Assembly (NCBI RefSeq): GCF_000565015.1
Contig: NZ_JDFF01000019.1
Span: 1-64,000, forward strand
Reading direction: 5' to 3'
Length of the DNA: 64,000 nucleotides
Source: Porphyromonas catoniae ATCC 51270
GTDB taxonomy: Bacteria > Bacteroidota > Bacteroidia > Bacteroidales > Porphyromonadaceae
Part shown: positions 9,987-19,336 of the stretch, in pieces
Layout: each line of letters opens with the position of its first letter
Position numbering within the stretch: position 1 is the first letter of the stretch
Made by a program: the position numbers and the translations under genes
Notes under the pieces: model-generated
What the model saw: the letters and a program-made list of their open reading frames with translations, nothing else
Database searches by the model: none
What the model was told of the DNA's origin: nothing

Positions 9987-10694
9987 CTACTTGATCCTCC
10001 CCAGTGTATCGATACGAAAGTGGACTGACTTGGCCTGACCCTCTACTCCAAAAAGCCGACGAGCTTCGCTCACCACGCCCAAACTGTCGGAGAAGACAAT
10101 CCCATCTAGGCTATCCCTCTTTACCCTTAGACGTGCTGTACTGTCTGAGGTCGTTGGCATGAAGAAGACAGCAATGAGGCTATCGGGCTTTGCCTTCGCA
10201 CGTAGCTCTCGTATCTCGTGCGAAGGCATTGTGTTTAGCCCCTCAGGAGAGGCAAAGACCACGAGTAAGGGGTGCTTACGATATAAGTCAACAAGATTTC
10301 GTTCCTTACCCGAGGCATCTTTTCCGACAAGGTAGGGTGCTTCGGCGGGTAGCTTCATCTTTTGCTCTGGGAAGTTCGTTTGCTCCTTCCATTCCTCCCC
10401 TATGAGTTCGAAAAGGCGAACACGCTGACCCGCATCATGCGAGACAAGCACCGAGTGAAAACGAGCTGTGTCAAGATACAGCTCTAGCTTCGTATCAAAA
10501 TGTGTGAGCGTGTCGGTCATCTGCCCCTCAGGACCTATACAAGTGATGAAAGCAACCGTATCATGACTCGTCTTTGCATCCAGCTGAATCACAAGATGAG
10601 AGCCTCGCTGATCTGAGCGACAAGAGCTACCGAACAAGGTAAAAGAGAAAAGAGAGAAAAGCCCAAAGAGAGCTGTGAGTTTATGCATAATCAT
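9987..10694 (-). CDS. Lipoprotein with possible thioredoxin-like C-terminal region
   Basis: The 235-residue product starts MIMHKLTALFGLF and has a lipoprotein signal with lipobox FGSSC, so it is probably anchored in a membrane facing the periplasm. The middle is beta-rich, resembling the N-terminal region of Bacteroidota TlpA-like lipoproteins. The segment LLVVFASPEGLNTMPSHEIREL near residues 143-164 is placed like a thioredoxin-fold strand and helix, but no CxxC is present, so disulfide chemistry is not expected. Start 10694 lies one base after the stop of the upstream sialate esterase gene, so the two are very likely co-transcribed. Function is not recognised. Confidence 0.7.
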   Translation of the reverse strand: MIMHKLTALFGLFSLFSFTLFGSSCRSDQRGSHLVIQLDAKTSHDTVAFITCIGPEGQMTDTLTHFDTKLELYLDTARFHSVLVSHDAGQRVRLFELIGEEWKEQTNFPEQKMKLPAEAPYLVGKDASGKERNLVDLYRKHPLLVVFASPEGLNTMPSHEIRELRAKAKPDSLIAVFFMPTTSDSTARLRVKRDSLDGIVFSDSLGVVSEARRLFGVEGQAKSVHFRIDTLGRIK

Positions 10695-10695
10695 T

Positions 10696-12828
10696 TTATA
10701 AGAGTTCGTCCTCACGAGTCATAAAGGTAGAGACAGGAAGCCCAGTATCTCCTACCAGATTGGCATCCGTAAACGGCTTCCATCCATAGCGAATAGTAAG
10801 TCGCTGCGACCTTATTGACTTCGGAATTGGAATACGTACCACATCACCGAATGCTTCTGCTATAACTGGGTAGATTAACCCATCAGCATCGACTAGCTCA
10901 AAGCCTCGAATGGGCTGATGGTCGGAGGTGGTAAGTGTACGCACATCCTTAAAGGAAAGCCTCAGCACCTCTCCCTCATCTGTCTTAACACGGCCTACCC
11001 TGCTGATCGATGGACTCCTTGCCGTAAGGGTATCGAAGCCATAGTCGTTATGTAGGGCGAGCAATGCCAAGCGATGCCCAATAGGTTTCTTGTTCTTCGG
11101 GTGAACATCATTGGGGTGGCCAAGGTCAGAGGATACCACCATTTCCACTCCATTCTTAGGCTGTTGCATCCTCCTCTGGCTATCACGGAAGTGTGGCCAT
11201 GTTGGGCGATTAATCGAGGAGAGCTGTACGTAGTAAAAGGAGAGGTTTGACCCAAAGTAATTTTTCCAGCTTGAGGTAAGTAGCGGGAAGAGCTGTTCGT
11301 GTGCCTCAACGTTATGCGCATTGGACTCACCTTGATACCATAGTACACCACGTAGACCATAGTGTGCTAAGGGGCGGATACCTGTATCAAAAAGATAGGT
11401 GGGCGCATATGGGTGCCGAGCTAGAGGCGTATCCTGTAGCTTCAGGTTTTGCGTTGCTCGCTCTCTGACCCAAGACATGATATAGTCGTTCGTACGCCAA
11501 TGCCGTAGGATAGCAGGGAGATTTCGTTCAAGAGTCTCTCGATCAATCCATGCCTCTGTGGGAGCTCCCCCTACAGCATTGACGATGATTCCCACTGGGA
11601 CCTTCAGGCTATCTCGTAGCTCCTTAGCAAAGTGATAGGCAATGGCAGAGGTAGAGGCTACACTATGAGGTGTCGCAGCCTGCCACTGTGCGGGTAAGTA
11701 ATAATCTAGCCTATTCAGAGAGTCAAGGAACGACACTGGCCAAGGGACAGCATCGGTCACGTGTGCAGGCTTCATGTCGTAGATTCTCAGCTCTGGGTCG
11801 TTAGCCTGCTGTGCTAAGTCTTGATCCTTCGTCTCTCGCAGTTGCATAGCCATATTGGACTGACCTGAGCAAAGCCAGACCTCCCCGATGTAGACGGAGT
11901 CAAGTTGGATAGTCCGAGACTTTGCTTGAAAGGTCAGCGTATAAGGCCCTCCTGCTTCAGGGGAAGGCAGGGAAACACCCCACGAACCATCGTCTTTTGC
12001 CGTAGTGAGAGATGTCAGTCCTCGCTTAGGGTTTATCTTCTGACCTCGCAGGGTAACCTTGACACGCTCCCCAGCGTTCGCCGTACCATTCAGTTGCAGT
12101 GGAGCTCCTCGCTGCAGTACCATACCACTCGAATACACACTAGGCAAGCGTAGTCCTCCATAGTCCCCAGTAATGGCTCCATAAACTACCTCAGCTAGGA
12201 TTCTTGCTCCTTCGGCTGTAGGATGCACGGCATCGGGCAAGTAATGAGGGTAGGGATAGAGTGGTGCGTGCAGGTCAATTAACTGAACACCCGCCCCACG
12301 AGCAACACATTCAATCGCCCTTTGTATCTGTCTCTGCCAATCCCGAGTACCCGACTCAAAGCGTGGATGCTCTACGCCAATCGGTGTCGTACGAGCAATG
12401 AAGATGCGCATACGTGGGTTTGTACGGCGTAGTGAGTCAATCAGCTGGCGGTAATTGGGTATGAACTCATCTCTATAATTCGGCCAATTACGAGGATCGG
12501 TATCGTTCACCCCTAGGTGAATGACAGCAATATCCGCCTTGTATGCCAGGGCCTGCCGATACTCCTCCTGCTCGATGTACGGGCGATGTCCTCTGAAAAG
12601 GAGCGTTGCACCAGACTTCCCAAAGTTCGCAACTTCGTACTTCGTACCCAGTAGAGTCTGCAGGACCGCTGGGTATGCCACTCGCTCACGATCCTTCAGT
12701 AGATAGCCGTAGGTAATACTATTACCGATACACGCCACGCGTATGGGAGCCTTCCCTTTGGCGTGGGAAACTGCGGGGAAAAAGCTAAAGAGGATAAGAG
12801 AGAGAAGGACAGTAAAGAGTCTTTTCAT
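10696..12828 (-). CDS. Two-domain sialate O-acetylesterase (SGNH/GDSL plus SASA domain), secreted
   Basis: The 710-residue protein begins with a signal peptide (MKRLFTVLLSLILFSFF, cleavage near SHA). Domain 1, about residues 28-230, is an SGNH hydrolase: GNSIT with nucleophile Ser near 37, HLGVND, and DAVHPTAEG with the Asp-His pair. Domain 2, about 240-700, is a sialate O-acetylesterase (SASA) domain: LCSGQSNMAM with Ser near 324, GVLWYQGESNAHN, and GHPNDVHPKN. Such twin-catalytic enzymes in Bacteroidota (EstA/NanS type) remove O-acetyl groups from sialic acids so sialidases can act on host mucins. ATG 12828 is chosen because the longer frame adds 40 residues ahead of the signal peptide. No sialidase or nan gene lies nearby in this window. 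Confidence 0.88.
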   Translation of the reverse strand: MKRLFTVLLSLILFSFFPAVSHAKGKAPIRVACIGNSITYGYLLKDRERVAYPAVLQTLLGTKYEVANFGKSGATLLFRGHRPYIEQEEYRQALAYKADIAVIHLGVNDTDPRNWPNYRDEFIPNYRQLIDSLRRTNPRMRIFIARTTPIGVEHPRFESGTRDWQRQIQRAIECVARGAGVQLIDLHAPLYPYPHYLPDAVHPTAEGARILAEVVYGAITGDYGGLRLPSVYSSGMVLQRGAPLQLNGTANAGERVKVTLRGQKINPKRGLTSLTTAKDDGSWGVSLPSPEAGGPYTLTFQAKSRTIQLDSVYIGEVWLCSGQSNMAMQLRETKDQDLAQQANDPELRIYDMKPAHVTDAVPWPVSFLDSLNRLDYYLPAQWQAATPHSVASTSAIAYHFAKELRDSLKVPVGIIVNAVGGAPTEAWIDRETLERNLPAILRHWRTNDYIMSWVRERATQNLKLQDTPLARHPYAPTYLFDTGIRPLAHYGLRGVLWYQGESNAHNVEAHEQLFPLLTSSWKNYFGSNLSFYYVQLSSINRPTWPHFRDSQRRMQQPKNGVEMVVSSDLGHPNDVHPKNKKPIGHRLALLALHNDYGFDTLTARSPSISRVGRVKTDEGEVLRLSFKDVRTLTTSDHQPIRGFELVDADGLIYPVIAEAFGDVVRIPIPKSIRSQRLTIRYGWKPFTDANLVGDTGLPVSTFMTREDELL

Positions 12829-12907
12829 GAGTGAGGAATAGAGAGTTAATACTGGACAAAGCAAGAGGTAAGCGATAAGAGTAGCAGGATGGGGTAAGCG
12901 TGATAAA

Positions 12908-13717
12908 TCACAACAGATGATGCTCGGTGAGCTGGATAATACGTTCAATCACTGCGTCCTCCTGATTGTGTAGTGGGTCATAAGGAGACTTGAGGTTTGC
13001 CCCTGTGATCCGAGCAAAGATCTGCCAAGTCCACGCCTTAAAGCTCCCGAGGAACGCCTGAACCAATTCGTAGCCCGTCATCCCACACTGTCGATGGATG
13101 AGTTTGATGAGAACCTTCCCTTGCCGGAGCGTCAGATCCTTCATCTTCGGTGTCATATCTCGTTTTAGGTCTTTCTCCACCTGTTTCAGGTGTCGCTCTC
13201 GCTCCTTCTCGGGCAGGGTCTCCATATACTCGTAGGTCTCGATGATGGTGGCTGCCACATACTTCGCATAGGGATAGGTCTTCTTTACATCCCGAATAAG
13301 TCGCCAGAGCTGTTGTCGCTCCTCAGGAGTCAGTGGTCGCAAATTCCGCCGAGCATATACATTGATATCTGGGAGCTCTACCTCGACCAGCGTATCGGCG
13401 ACGACCTGTGGCTCTGCCACCTGAGGCTCTTGAGCAAATAGAGATATCCCCCCACAAGTGAGGAAGAGAAGGACACTAATGAGCCGAAAGACGAGTGTGG
13501 TGCGGAGTCTTGGGGCTGAAAGAGAATCAGGGGAAACATGGTCTATATCAGATATACGTCCATCCTCTGGTATAGCGAAATCACCATACAGCGAGATCCC
13601 ATGGCCCGTCGCTGAGACACAGCACCCAGCAGGCTGACCACAGACTCCACCAAGCTCCAGCGCATAGCTATCACCTGATCCTCGGCCTACTCCGAATATA
13701 TGTCGTATGGTATCCAT
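12908..13717 (-). CDS. DUF4294 domain-containing protein
   Basis: The 269-residue frame contains a DUF4294 domain at about residues 115-260: LPDINVYARR, then DVKKTYPYAKYVAATI, and QCGMTGYELVQAFLGSFKAWTWQ. These Bacteroidota proteins are exported and of unknown function. A hydrophobic signal-like segment (LVFRLISVLLFLTCGGISLFA) sits at about residues 75-95, far from the only ATG of this frame (13717). The roughly 70 residues before it are Gly-rich and unlike a secretory N-terminus. I found no ATG, GTG or TTG immediately before the signal. Either a rare start, an upstream frameshift or a genuine extension is involved. It lies 80 bp upstream of the sialate esterase gene on the same strand. Confidence 0.65.
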   Translation of the reverse strand: MDTIRHIFGVGRGSGDSYALELGGVCGQPAGCCVSATGHGISLYGDFAIPEDGRISDIDHVSPDSLSAPRLRTTLVFRLISVLLFLTCGGISLFAQEPQVAEPQVVADTLVEVELPDINVYARRNLRPLTPEERQQLWRLIRDVKKTYPYAKYVAATIIETYEYMETLPEKERERHLKQVEKDLKRDMTPKMKDLTLRQGKVLIKLIHRQCGMTGYELVQAFLGSFKAWTWQIFARITGANLKSPYDPLHNQEDAVIERIIQLTEHHLL

Positions 13718-13888
13718 CTACATATTTTGAACGCTTATCTCCCCTATTTATTGGGTACAACTCCACCCCTCATACTCCTCTCAAAAGTACGAAAAAGCTC
13801 GACGCCATATACATACTCCACAGGTAATACTCTAAGACGCCAAGCACTTTCCTCATCAAGGGAGACAGACACCCCTAGCCCCAATAAA

Positions 13889-13928
13889 AGAGTTAGGCTA
13901 ACTCCCTTACTTGGAGCTAGCCTTAACT
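13889..13928 (-). terminator. Terminator after tRNA-Lys
   Basis: On the minus strand AGTTAAGGCTAGCTCC pairs imperfectly with GGGAGTTAGCCTAACT and is followed by CTTTTATT. It lies 8 bp past the 3' end of tRNA-Lys. Confidence 0.7.
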
Positions 13929-13935
13929 CATCTAG

Positions 13936-14008
13936 TGAATCGCCTGGGGTTCGAACCCAGGACCCCATCCTTAAAAGGGATGTGCTCTGCCAGCTGAGCT
14001 AGCGATTC
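13936..14008 (-). tRNA. tRNA-Lys (TTT)
   Basis: The acceptor stem GAATCGC/GCGATTC encloses a D-arm with GCTCAGCTGGCAGAGC, an anticodon stem CATCC/GGATG with loop CTTTTAA (anticodon TTT), and a T-arm CTGGG-TTCGAAC-CCCAG. It is 73 nt long; CCA is not encoded. Confidence 0.93.
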
Positions 14009-14099
14009 GACCTAAAAGCACTTGACCTCACATAAATCCACTCCTACAATGTCTCTCCCCTTGATGAAAAGCAATCACAACATGAGGCAAAGTGCGGTG

Positions 14100-14130
14100 C
14101 AAAATTAGTGATTTCTCTCGACAAAAGCAA
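14100..14130 (-). promoter_or_regulatory. Promoter for tRNA-Lys
   Basis: On the minus strand TAATTTTG (14107 to 14100) has a TTG (14130 to 14128) 20 bases upstream. It would start transcription about 85 nt before the mature tRNA. Confidence 0.6.
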
Positions 14131-14361
14131 CGACGTCCTTATGCCTCTCTCTTATCCCCTCTCCCATAGCCTCACATCTCCTCTCTTCCACCTCTTCACC
14201 CTGTGCTTTCTCAATCTATCAACCAGCGGTAACGGTGTAATGAATCTCATCATATCACGAACTTTATCCCCCTCAAACAAGGGAAACAAAAATACAGAAA
14301 CAACCAGCTTTGATACAACACCTTAGCATTAACAAATCGACCGCCCTTACATCCCTCTTCC

Positions 14362-14505
14362 ACGAGTTACCATAAGTCGTCATCACGAGTTACCATAACT
14401 CGTCTCAGCGAGTTACCACAACTTTTTAGGACGACTTACCACAACTCTCTGCAACGAGTTATGGTAAGTCGTCAGAGGGCGATTAGTTACCATAACTCAC
14501 GCCTC
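14362..14505. repeat. Array A3: six palindromic units (GAGTTA-TAACTC family)
   Basis: GAGTT/GACTT positions are 14364, 14387, 14410, 14433 and 14456, exactly 23 bp apart, then a sixth unit (AGTTACCATAACTC) about 29 bp on. It lies in the 605-bp region between divergent tRNA-Lys and tRNA-Asn. The remaining bases, 14131-14361, show no gene. Confidence 0.9.
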
Positions 14506-14556
14506 TTTCATCCATGTAAAATCACAGCTTTCCCACCTGGCAGGAGCGCAGTGCAG

Positions 14557-14587
14557 TTGCAGGAATGAAGAACTTATATTACCTTTG
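14557..14587 (+). promoter_or_regulatory. Promoter for tRNA-Asn
   Basis: TTG at 14557-14559 and TACCTTTG at 14580-14587 are 20 bases apart, a consensus Bacteroidota promoter that starts about 20 nt before the tRNA. Confidence 0.85.
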
Positions 14588-14613
14588 CACCGCAAGACTT
14601 GAGAGGCAAACAC

Positions 14614-14687
14614 TCTTCCTTAGCTCAGTTGGTTAGAGCATCTGACTGTTAATCAGAGGGTCCTTGGTTCAAGCCCAAGAGGAAGAG
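14614..14687 (+). tRNA. tRNA-Asn (GTT)
   Basis: The acceptor stem TCTTCCT/AGGAAGA, D-arm GCTC...GAGC, anticodon stem CTGAC/... with loop holding TGTTAA (anticodon GTT) and T-arm CTTGG-TTCAAGC-CCAAG form a 74-nt cloverleaf. CCA is not encoded. The hairpin around 14728-14760 (ATGCCC...GGGCAT) downstream is a likely terminator. Confidence 0.93.
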
Positions 14688-14916
14688 CTTACTCAGTAAG
14701 GTTTTTGAGTTTTAGTACACTTGGATGCCCCATAGCAGCATATCGCTATAGGGCATTCATCGTTTTAGTCCCCATCTAATCATGCTACTTATCAGCCTGC
14801 TCCAGACCTATCTGCATCCGTGATGATGCGGGGAATAGTTAAAGGGACAGGCAAAGCACACAAGCACACCACGAGAGGTAGGGGACAGATTATCGCATAT
14901 AGCGTATCTTCGTAGT

Positions 14917-17900
14917 GTGAAACAAGTTGATTCCCCGCTGAAGGATGGGACATTCCTTCCTCCCCTACTCTACGGATCAGATGATATGCTTGCTCGCCTC
15001 GAGCAGGTATTGCCCCCCAAGGCACATACGACAATAGCTGGCCTGCAAGGCTCCTCGGTGGCGTTTATACTCCCCCGCATCCGGAGGGCAGCACCACTCA
15101 TTGTACTCCTTCGAGACGAAGAGAGAGCAGGCTATCTCTACTCTGACCTAGAGGGGCTGTTGGGTACTGACGCTGTACTCTTCTTCCCTTCGGCTTACCG
15201 CCGAGCGATCCGCTATGGGCATCGAGACGAAGCAAGTACGCTCCTTCGCTCCATGGTACTAAGCCAGCTCTACAGCGAAGAGAAGCGTAGCACCTCTCGT
15301 CTACCCATCATCGTCACCTACCCCGAGGCTCTGCTGGAGAGCGTACCGAGAGACGAAGAGCAGGCAGCCGACACCTTCATCATACAGAAAGGCGATCTAC
15401 TGAGCCGAGATGAGCTGAGAGACAAGCTCCTCTCTTGGGGCTTCGAGCGTGTGGACTACGTCTATGAGCCGGGGCAGTTTGCTCTACGTGGTAGTATCTT
15501 CGACATCTACTCCTTCACATCGGAGCTACCTTATCGCCTAGACTTCTTCGATGACGAAGTAGAGAGCTTACGCCGCTTCGAGGTGGATAGTCAGCTCTCC
15601 ATCGAGACACTCAACGAACTCATACTTAGCCCTAATCTAGCCACAACCGAAGGAGTACGGGTCTCACTTCTCTCACTCCTTCCTCAGGGAACACAGCTCG
15701 TCATTGAGGGGCGAAATAGCCTAAAGGCACGACTAGAAGCTACGTGGAATGAAGCCCCAATCCTACAAGATGGAGAGGGCTTCGCTGACCTAGAGGCTCT
15801 GCGTAAAGCCCTCGTCTCTCCCAGCAATCTACTACTTGAACTTGGTTCTCTTGCTCAATATGAGCTGGTAGCAGATGCTACCCAGGGGGGCATAACCTTC
15901 CACACCGAACGACAGCCCTTATTTCATAAGGATTACGATGCCCTCGCTGAGCAGATCCGCACTTGGCAGCGTGAAGGCTTTGCCCTCCATCTATCAGCAA
16001 GCTCCGACACAGCCTATGAGCGGGTAACAGATATACTGCATGATCGCTTGCCAGTCGAGTTGATGCCACAGCGCACGCGACTCACTCTGCATGAGGGCTT
16101 TGTAGACCTTGACCACCGCTGGGTACTCCTTACCGAGCACGAACTCTTTGATCGTTATCACAAGTACAGCCTACGTAGTGATAAGGCCAGCGCAGGGAAG
16201 GTAACACTCTCGCTGAAGGAGCTACAGAGCTTCAATCGTGGAGACCTAGTTGTACATGCCGACCATGGTATCGGGCGTTTCGATGGACTGGTAACGATGG
16301 AGCAGCAGGGACGCACCCAAGAGTTCGTCAAGCTCATCTACCGCAACAACGACTCGATCTATGTCAATCTCCATAGCCTGCATAAGCTATCTCACTACCG
16401 AACCGGTGGGGAGCAAACGGAGGTCACGCTTAGTGCTGTCGGCTCAGGTGCATGGCAGCGCATCAAGGACAAGACAAAGAAGCGCATCAAGGACATCGCT
16501 CGTGACCTCATACGCCTCTATGCCAAGCGTCGGGAGAGCGAGGGCTTTGCCTTCAGTCCCGACAGCTACCTACAGCATGAGCTAGAGGCTTCGTTTGCTT
16601 TCGAGGATACTCCTGACCAGGCTGCAGCGACAGTGGCTGTCAAGATGGATATGGAGCGTCCCTACCCGATGGATCGACTCCTCTGCGGGGATGTAGGGTT
16701 TGGTAAGACAGAGATTGCGATCAGAGCTGCCTTCAAGGCTGTGACGGATAGCAAGCAGGTAGCGGTACTTGTCCCTACAACGGTTTTGGCCTACCAGCAT
16801 TATCGCACGTTCACGAAACGCCTTAGAGACTTCCCCGTACGTGTAGATTATATATCTCGCGCACGCACAGCAAAGGAGCTACGAGCCTTACTACAAGACC
16901 TCAAGGAGGGGAAGATAGACATCATCATCGGGACTCACCGGCTGACGAGCAAGGATGTCGTATTTCATGATCTAGGACTACTCATTATAGATGAGGAGCA
17001 GAAGTTTGGGGTAGCGACGAAGGAGAAACTTCGTCAGCTCCAGGTCAACGTCGATACACTAGCCATGAGTGCCACGCCCATACCTCGTACCCTGCAATTC
17101 TCACTCATGGGTGCCCGAGACCTATCTAACCTAAACACCCCACCTGCTAACCGTCGTCCCGTAGAGACTATACTCACAGAGGCCATTCCCTCTGTACTGA
17201 GGGAAGCGATAGGCTTTGAGCTCAGCCGAAACGGACAGGTGTATTGTGTGAATAGCCGCATCAACAACATCGAGAACCTTGCTGCTCTCATCCAGCGTGA
17301 AGTCCCTGATGCACGTATCGCCGTAGCTCATGGTAGACTTGCACCAAAGGAGATGGAGCAAATCCTCATCGACTTTGGTAACCACGAGTACGATGTGCTT
17401 GTAGCGACTAAGATCATCGAGAATGGGATCGACGTACCGAACGCTAATACCATCATGATCCACGATGCCCATCACTACGGGCTGAGTGAGCTACACCAGT
17501 TGCGTGGACGTGTAGGGCGAAGTGACCGCAAGGCCTTCTGTTATCTCCTATCCCCTCCTTTAGACAGCCTGAGCGAAGAGTCACGTAGGCGTCTGACAGC
17601 CATCGAGAGCTTCAGTGATCTGGGCAGTGGTATCCGCATCGCCCTACAAGACCTTGATCAGCGAGGGGCAGGTAATGTGCTGGGCGTCGAACAGAGTGGG
17701 TTCATCGCAGACATGGGCTATGAAACCTACCAGAAGGTATTCACTGAGGCTGTCGAGGAGCTGAAGACAGGGGAGTTTGCCCATATCTATACTGGGGATA
17801 GCGAAGGAGAGGGAGCAGGCACCTCGGGGCATTTCGTTGTAGAGACACAGGTAGAGAGTGACCTAGAGCTTTCCTTCCCCAGCACCTATGTACCGCTGGA

Positions 17901-18327
17901 TAGTGAGCGTATCCTCCTCTACCGAGAGCTAGATAGCCTGACAGATGACAAGGCTCTAGAGGCCTTCCGCACACGCATGGAGGACCGCTTCGGTAAGCTC
18001 CCCGCCTCTGCCCATGCACTCACCCTCATTCCTCATCTCAGACGCCTGGGGCAGCTGCTCGGTATCGAGAAGGTCGTCTTGAAAGCTGGCTCTATGAGCC
18101 TGCACCTCATCGCTGACACAAGTAGTTCCTACTACGCATCAGACGCTTTTGGCCGACTGCTCGACTACGTAGCTCGCAATAACCGTAGCTGTGAGTTCGT
18201 TCAACGTACAGGACGCCATATCATCCGTATCAATAACATTCCCACCGTCCCGATGGCCATCTCCACCCTAGAGTACATACTCTCCTCTCGGGGGAAGGAC
18301 GAAGGGACTAATCTAACAAACAAATGA
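14917..18327 (+). CDS. mfd: Transcription-repair coupling factor
   Basis: The 1136-residue protein matches Mfd in full length (E. coli has 1148). The N-terminal UvrB-like region is followed by the RNA-polymerase-interacting domain ([21 protein letters not shown], residues about 440-460), then the RecG-like translocase with Walker [13 protein letters not shown] near 590, the IIDEEQKFG Walker B, SATPIPRT and a [15 protein letters not shown] motif VI. The C-terminal regulatory domain ends the protein. Mfd removes RNA polymerase stalled at lesions and recruits UvrA. I chose the GTG at 14917, which gives the expected N-terminus. Its stop overlaps the ATG of the next gene (ATGA), so the two are probably translationally coupled. 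Confidence 0.95.
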   Translation: MKQVDSPLKDGTFLPPLLYGSDDMLARLEQVLPPKAHTTIAGLQGSSVAFILPRIRRAAPLIVLLRDEERAGYLYSDLEGLLGTDAVLFFPSAYRRAIRYGHRDEASTLLRSMVLSQLYSEEKRSTSRLPIIVTYPEALLESVPRDEEQAADTFIIQKGDLLSRDELRDKLLSWGFERVDYVYEPGQFALRGSIFDIYSFTSELPYRLDFFDDEVESLRRFEVDSQLSIETLNELILSPNLATTEGVRVSLLSLLPQGTQLVIEGRNSLKARLEATWNEAPILQDGEGFADLEALRKALVSPSNLLLELGSLAQYELVADATQGGITFHTERQPLFHKDYDALAEQIRTWQREGFALHLSASSDTAYERVTDILHDRLPVELMPQRTRLTLHEGFVDLDHRWVLLTEHELFDRYHKYSLRSDKASAGKVTLSLKELQSFNRGDLVVHADHGIGRFDGLVTMEQQGRTQEFVKLIYRNNDSIYVNLHSLHKLSHYRTGGEQTEVTLSAVGSGAWQRIKDKTKKRIKDIARDLIRLYAKRRESEGFAFSPDSYLQHELEASFAFEDTPDQAAATVAVKMDMERPYPMDRLLCGDVGFGKTEIAIRAAFKAVTDSKQVAVLVPTTVLAYQHYRTFTKRLRDFPVRVDYISRARTAKELRALLQDLKEGKIDIIIGTHRLTSKDVVFHDLGLLIIDEEQKFGVATKEKLRQLQVNVDTLAMSATPIPRTLQFSLMGARDLSNLNTPPANRRPVETILTEAIPSVLREAIGFELSRNGQVYCVNSRINNIENLAALIQREVPDARIAVAHGRLAPKEMEQILIDFGNHEYDVLVATKIIENGIDVPNANTIMIHDAHHYGLSELHQLRGRVGRSDRKAFCYLLSPPLDSLSEESRRRLTAIESFSDLGSGIRIALQDLDQRGAGNVLGVEQSGFIADMGYETYQKVFTEAVEELKTGEFAHIYTGDSEGEGAGTSGHFVVETQVESDLELSFPSTYVPLDSERILLYRELDSLTDDKALEAFRTRMEDRFGKLPASAHALTLIPHLRRLGQLLGIEKVVLKAGSMSLHLIADTSSSYYASDAFGRLLDYVARNNRSCEFVQRTGRHIIRINNIPTVPMAISTLEYILSSRGKDEGTNLTNK

Positions 18328-18968
18328 TTTCCAAGAACCTATGCCTCAACGGGCTTGTTCTCTCACTGTGTCTACCTCTGCTCTCTGGGCATGTAGCAGC
18401 ACAGCAGAAACAATCCATTCATTCGAGCCAAACCTCACAGAAGGCTCTTAATCGTAATAAGACAATGGCAACAGTAACATTCAAGAAGGATCTTACCATC
18501 AAGCTCAATGGTGTCCTCCCAGCCGTAGGCTCACAAGCTCCTAACTTCAAGGGCACGAAGACCGACCTCAGCGATGTACATCTCGAGGACTACCGAGGCA
18601 AGCGTGTCGTGCTGAACATCTTCCCTAGTGTAGACACAGGCGTATGTGCCGCAAGTGTCCGTCGCTTCAATGCAGAGGCTTCCAAGCTAGAGAATACCGT
18701 GGTGCTCTGCATCTCCAAGGACCTCCCCTTCGCTCAAGCACGCTTCTGTGGTGCTGAGGGTCTTGACAAGGTCATCCCTCTCTCTACCTTCCGCTGCAAC
18801 TGCTTCACCGATGGCTATGGTCTACTACAGACTGATGGCCCTCTCTACGGACTACTAGCCCGTGCTGTCGTAGTCATTGACGAGGCTGGGAAGATCCTCT
18901 ACACAGAGCTCGTCCCCGAGATCACAAACGAACCCAACTACGAAGCTGCACTCGCTGCACTGAAGTAG
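18324..18968 (+). CDS. tpx: Thiol peroxidase (Tpx) with an apparent export signal
   Basis: The frame encodes 214 residues. From Met48 (MATVTFKK) onward it is a 167-residue atypical 2-Cys peroxiredoxin: the peroxidatic Cys lies in [13 protein letters not shown] and the resolving Cys in ARFCGAEG. Counted from Met48 these are Cys61 and Cys95, the same numbers as in E. coli Tpx. An [10 protein letters not shown] segment adds two extra Cys. The first 26 residues have signal-peptide form ([22 protein letters not shown]) and their ATG overlaps the mfd stop as ATGA. I therefore annotate the long form, giving a possibly periplasmic enzyme; start at 18465 would give the usual cytoplasmic Tpx. It reduces lipid and other peroxides. 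Confidence 0.85.
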   Translation: MISKNLCLNGLVLSLCLPLLSGHVAAQQKQSIHSSQTSQKALNRNKTMATVTFKKDLTIKLNGVLPAVGSQAPNFKGTKTDLSDVHLEDYRGKRVVLNIFPSVDTGVCAASVRRFNAEASKLENTVVLCISKDLPFAQARFCGAEGLDKVIPLSTFRCNCFTDGYGLLQTDGPLYGLLARAVVVIDEAGKILYTELVPEITNEPNYEAALAALK

Positions 18969-19017
18969 TACCAAGGGATACCTCACCCCTCAATAGGGGA
19001 ATCATCCCTCACCCCTT

Positions 19018-19055
19018 AGCCCCATCCGACAGTACTGTCCGATGGGGCTTCTCTT
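19018..19055 (+). terminator. Terminator after tpx
   Basis: AGCCCCATCCGACAG (19018-19032) pairs with CTGTCCGATGGGGCT (19035-19049), one mismatch, followed by TCTCTTTT. Confidence 0.85.
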
Positions 19056-19100
19056 TTCCCCATATCCCTTCTCTAAATTACCCTTATAGCACTTCGAGAG

Positions 19101-19209
19101 AGACCCTTGCAAGGGTCTCGACTGGAACCCATGCATGGGTATCACCCCAAACCCATACATGCATTCCTTACGCACCCCACTGTGGGTATGAAGTACCCCC
19201 TGTATAGAT
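19101..19209. repeat. Array B1: four to five palindromic units (ACCC-TGCA-GGGT family), 24-bp pitch
   Basis: Units ACCCTTGCAAGGGT (19103), ACCCATGCATGGGT (19127), ACCCATACATGCAT (19151) and ACCCCACTGTGGGT (19174) start 24, 24 and 23 bp apart; a degenerate fifth begins near 19195. The first three centre on TGCA or ATGCAT. It lies between the tpx terminator and the fucosidase promoter. The family recurs near 26.8 and 63.7 kb. Confidence 0.88.
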
Positions 19210-19282
19210 CACATGAGGATGCCTAGAGAGATAGGCACGTAGCAATTACAAGGAAAAACGTGGAATAGTCTTGGGAATTGGC

Positions 19283-19290
19283 TACCTTTG
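19283..19290 (+). promoter_or_regulatory. Promoter -7 element for the fucosidase operon
   Basis: TACCTTTG is a perfect -7 element 47 bp before the fucosidase ATG. The -33 element is not clear. Confidence 0.6.
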
Positions 19291-19336
19291 ACATGGTGAT
19301 TTTTCCCAAGCTACTACAAACATTTTGCTTCGTAAT

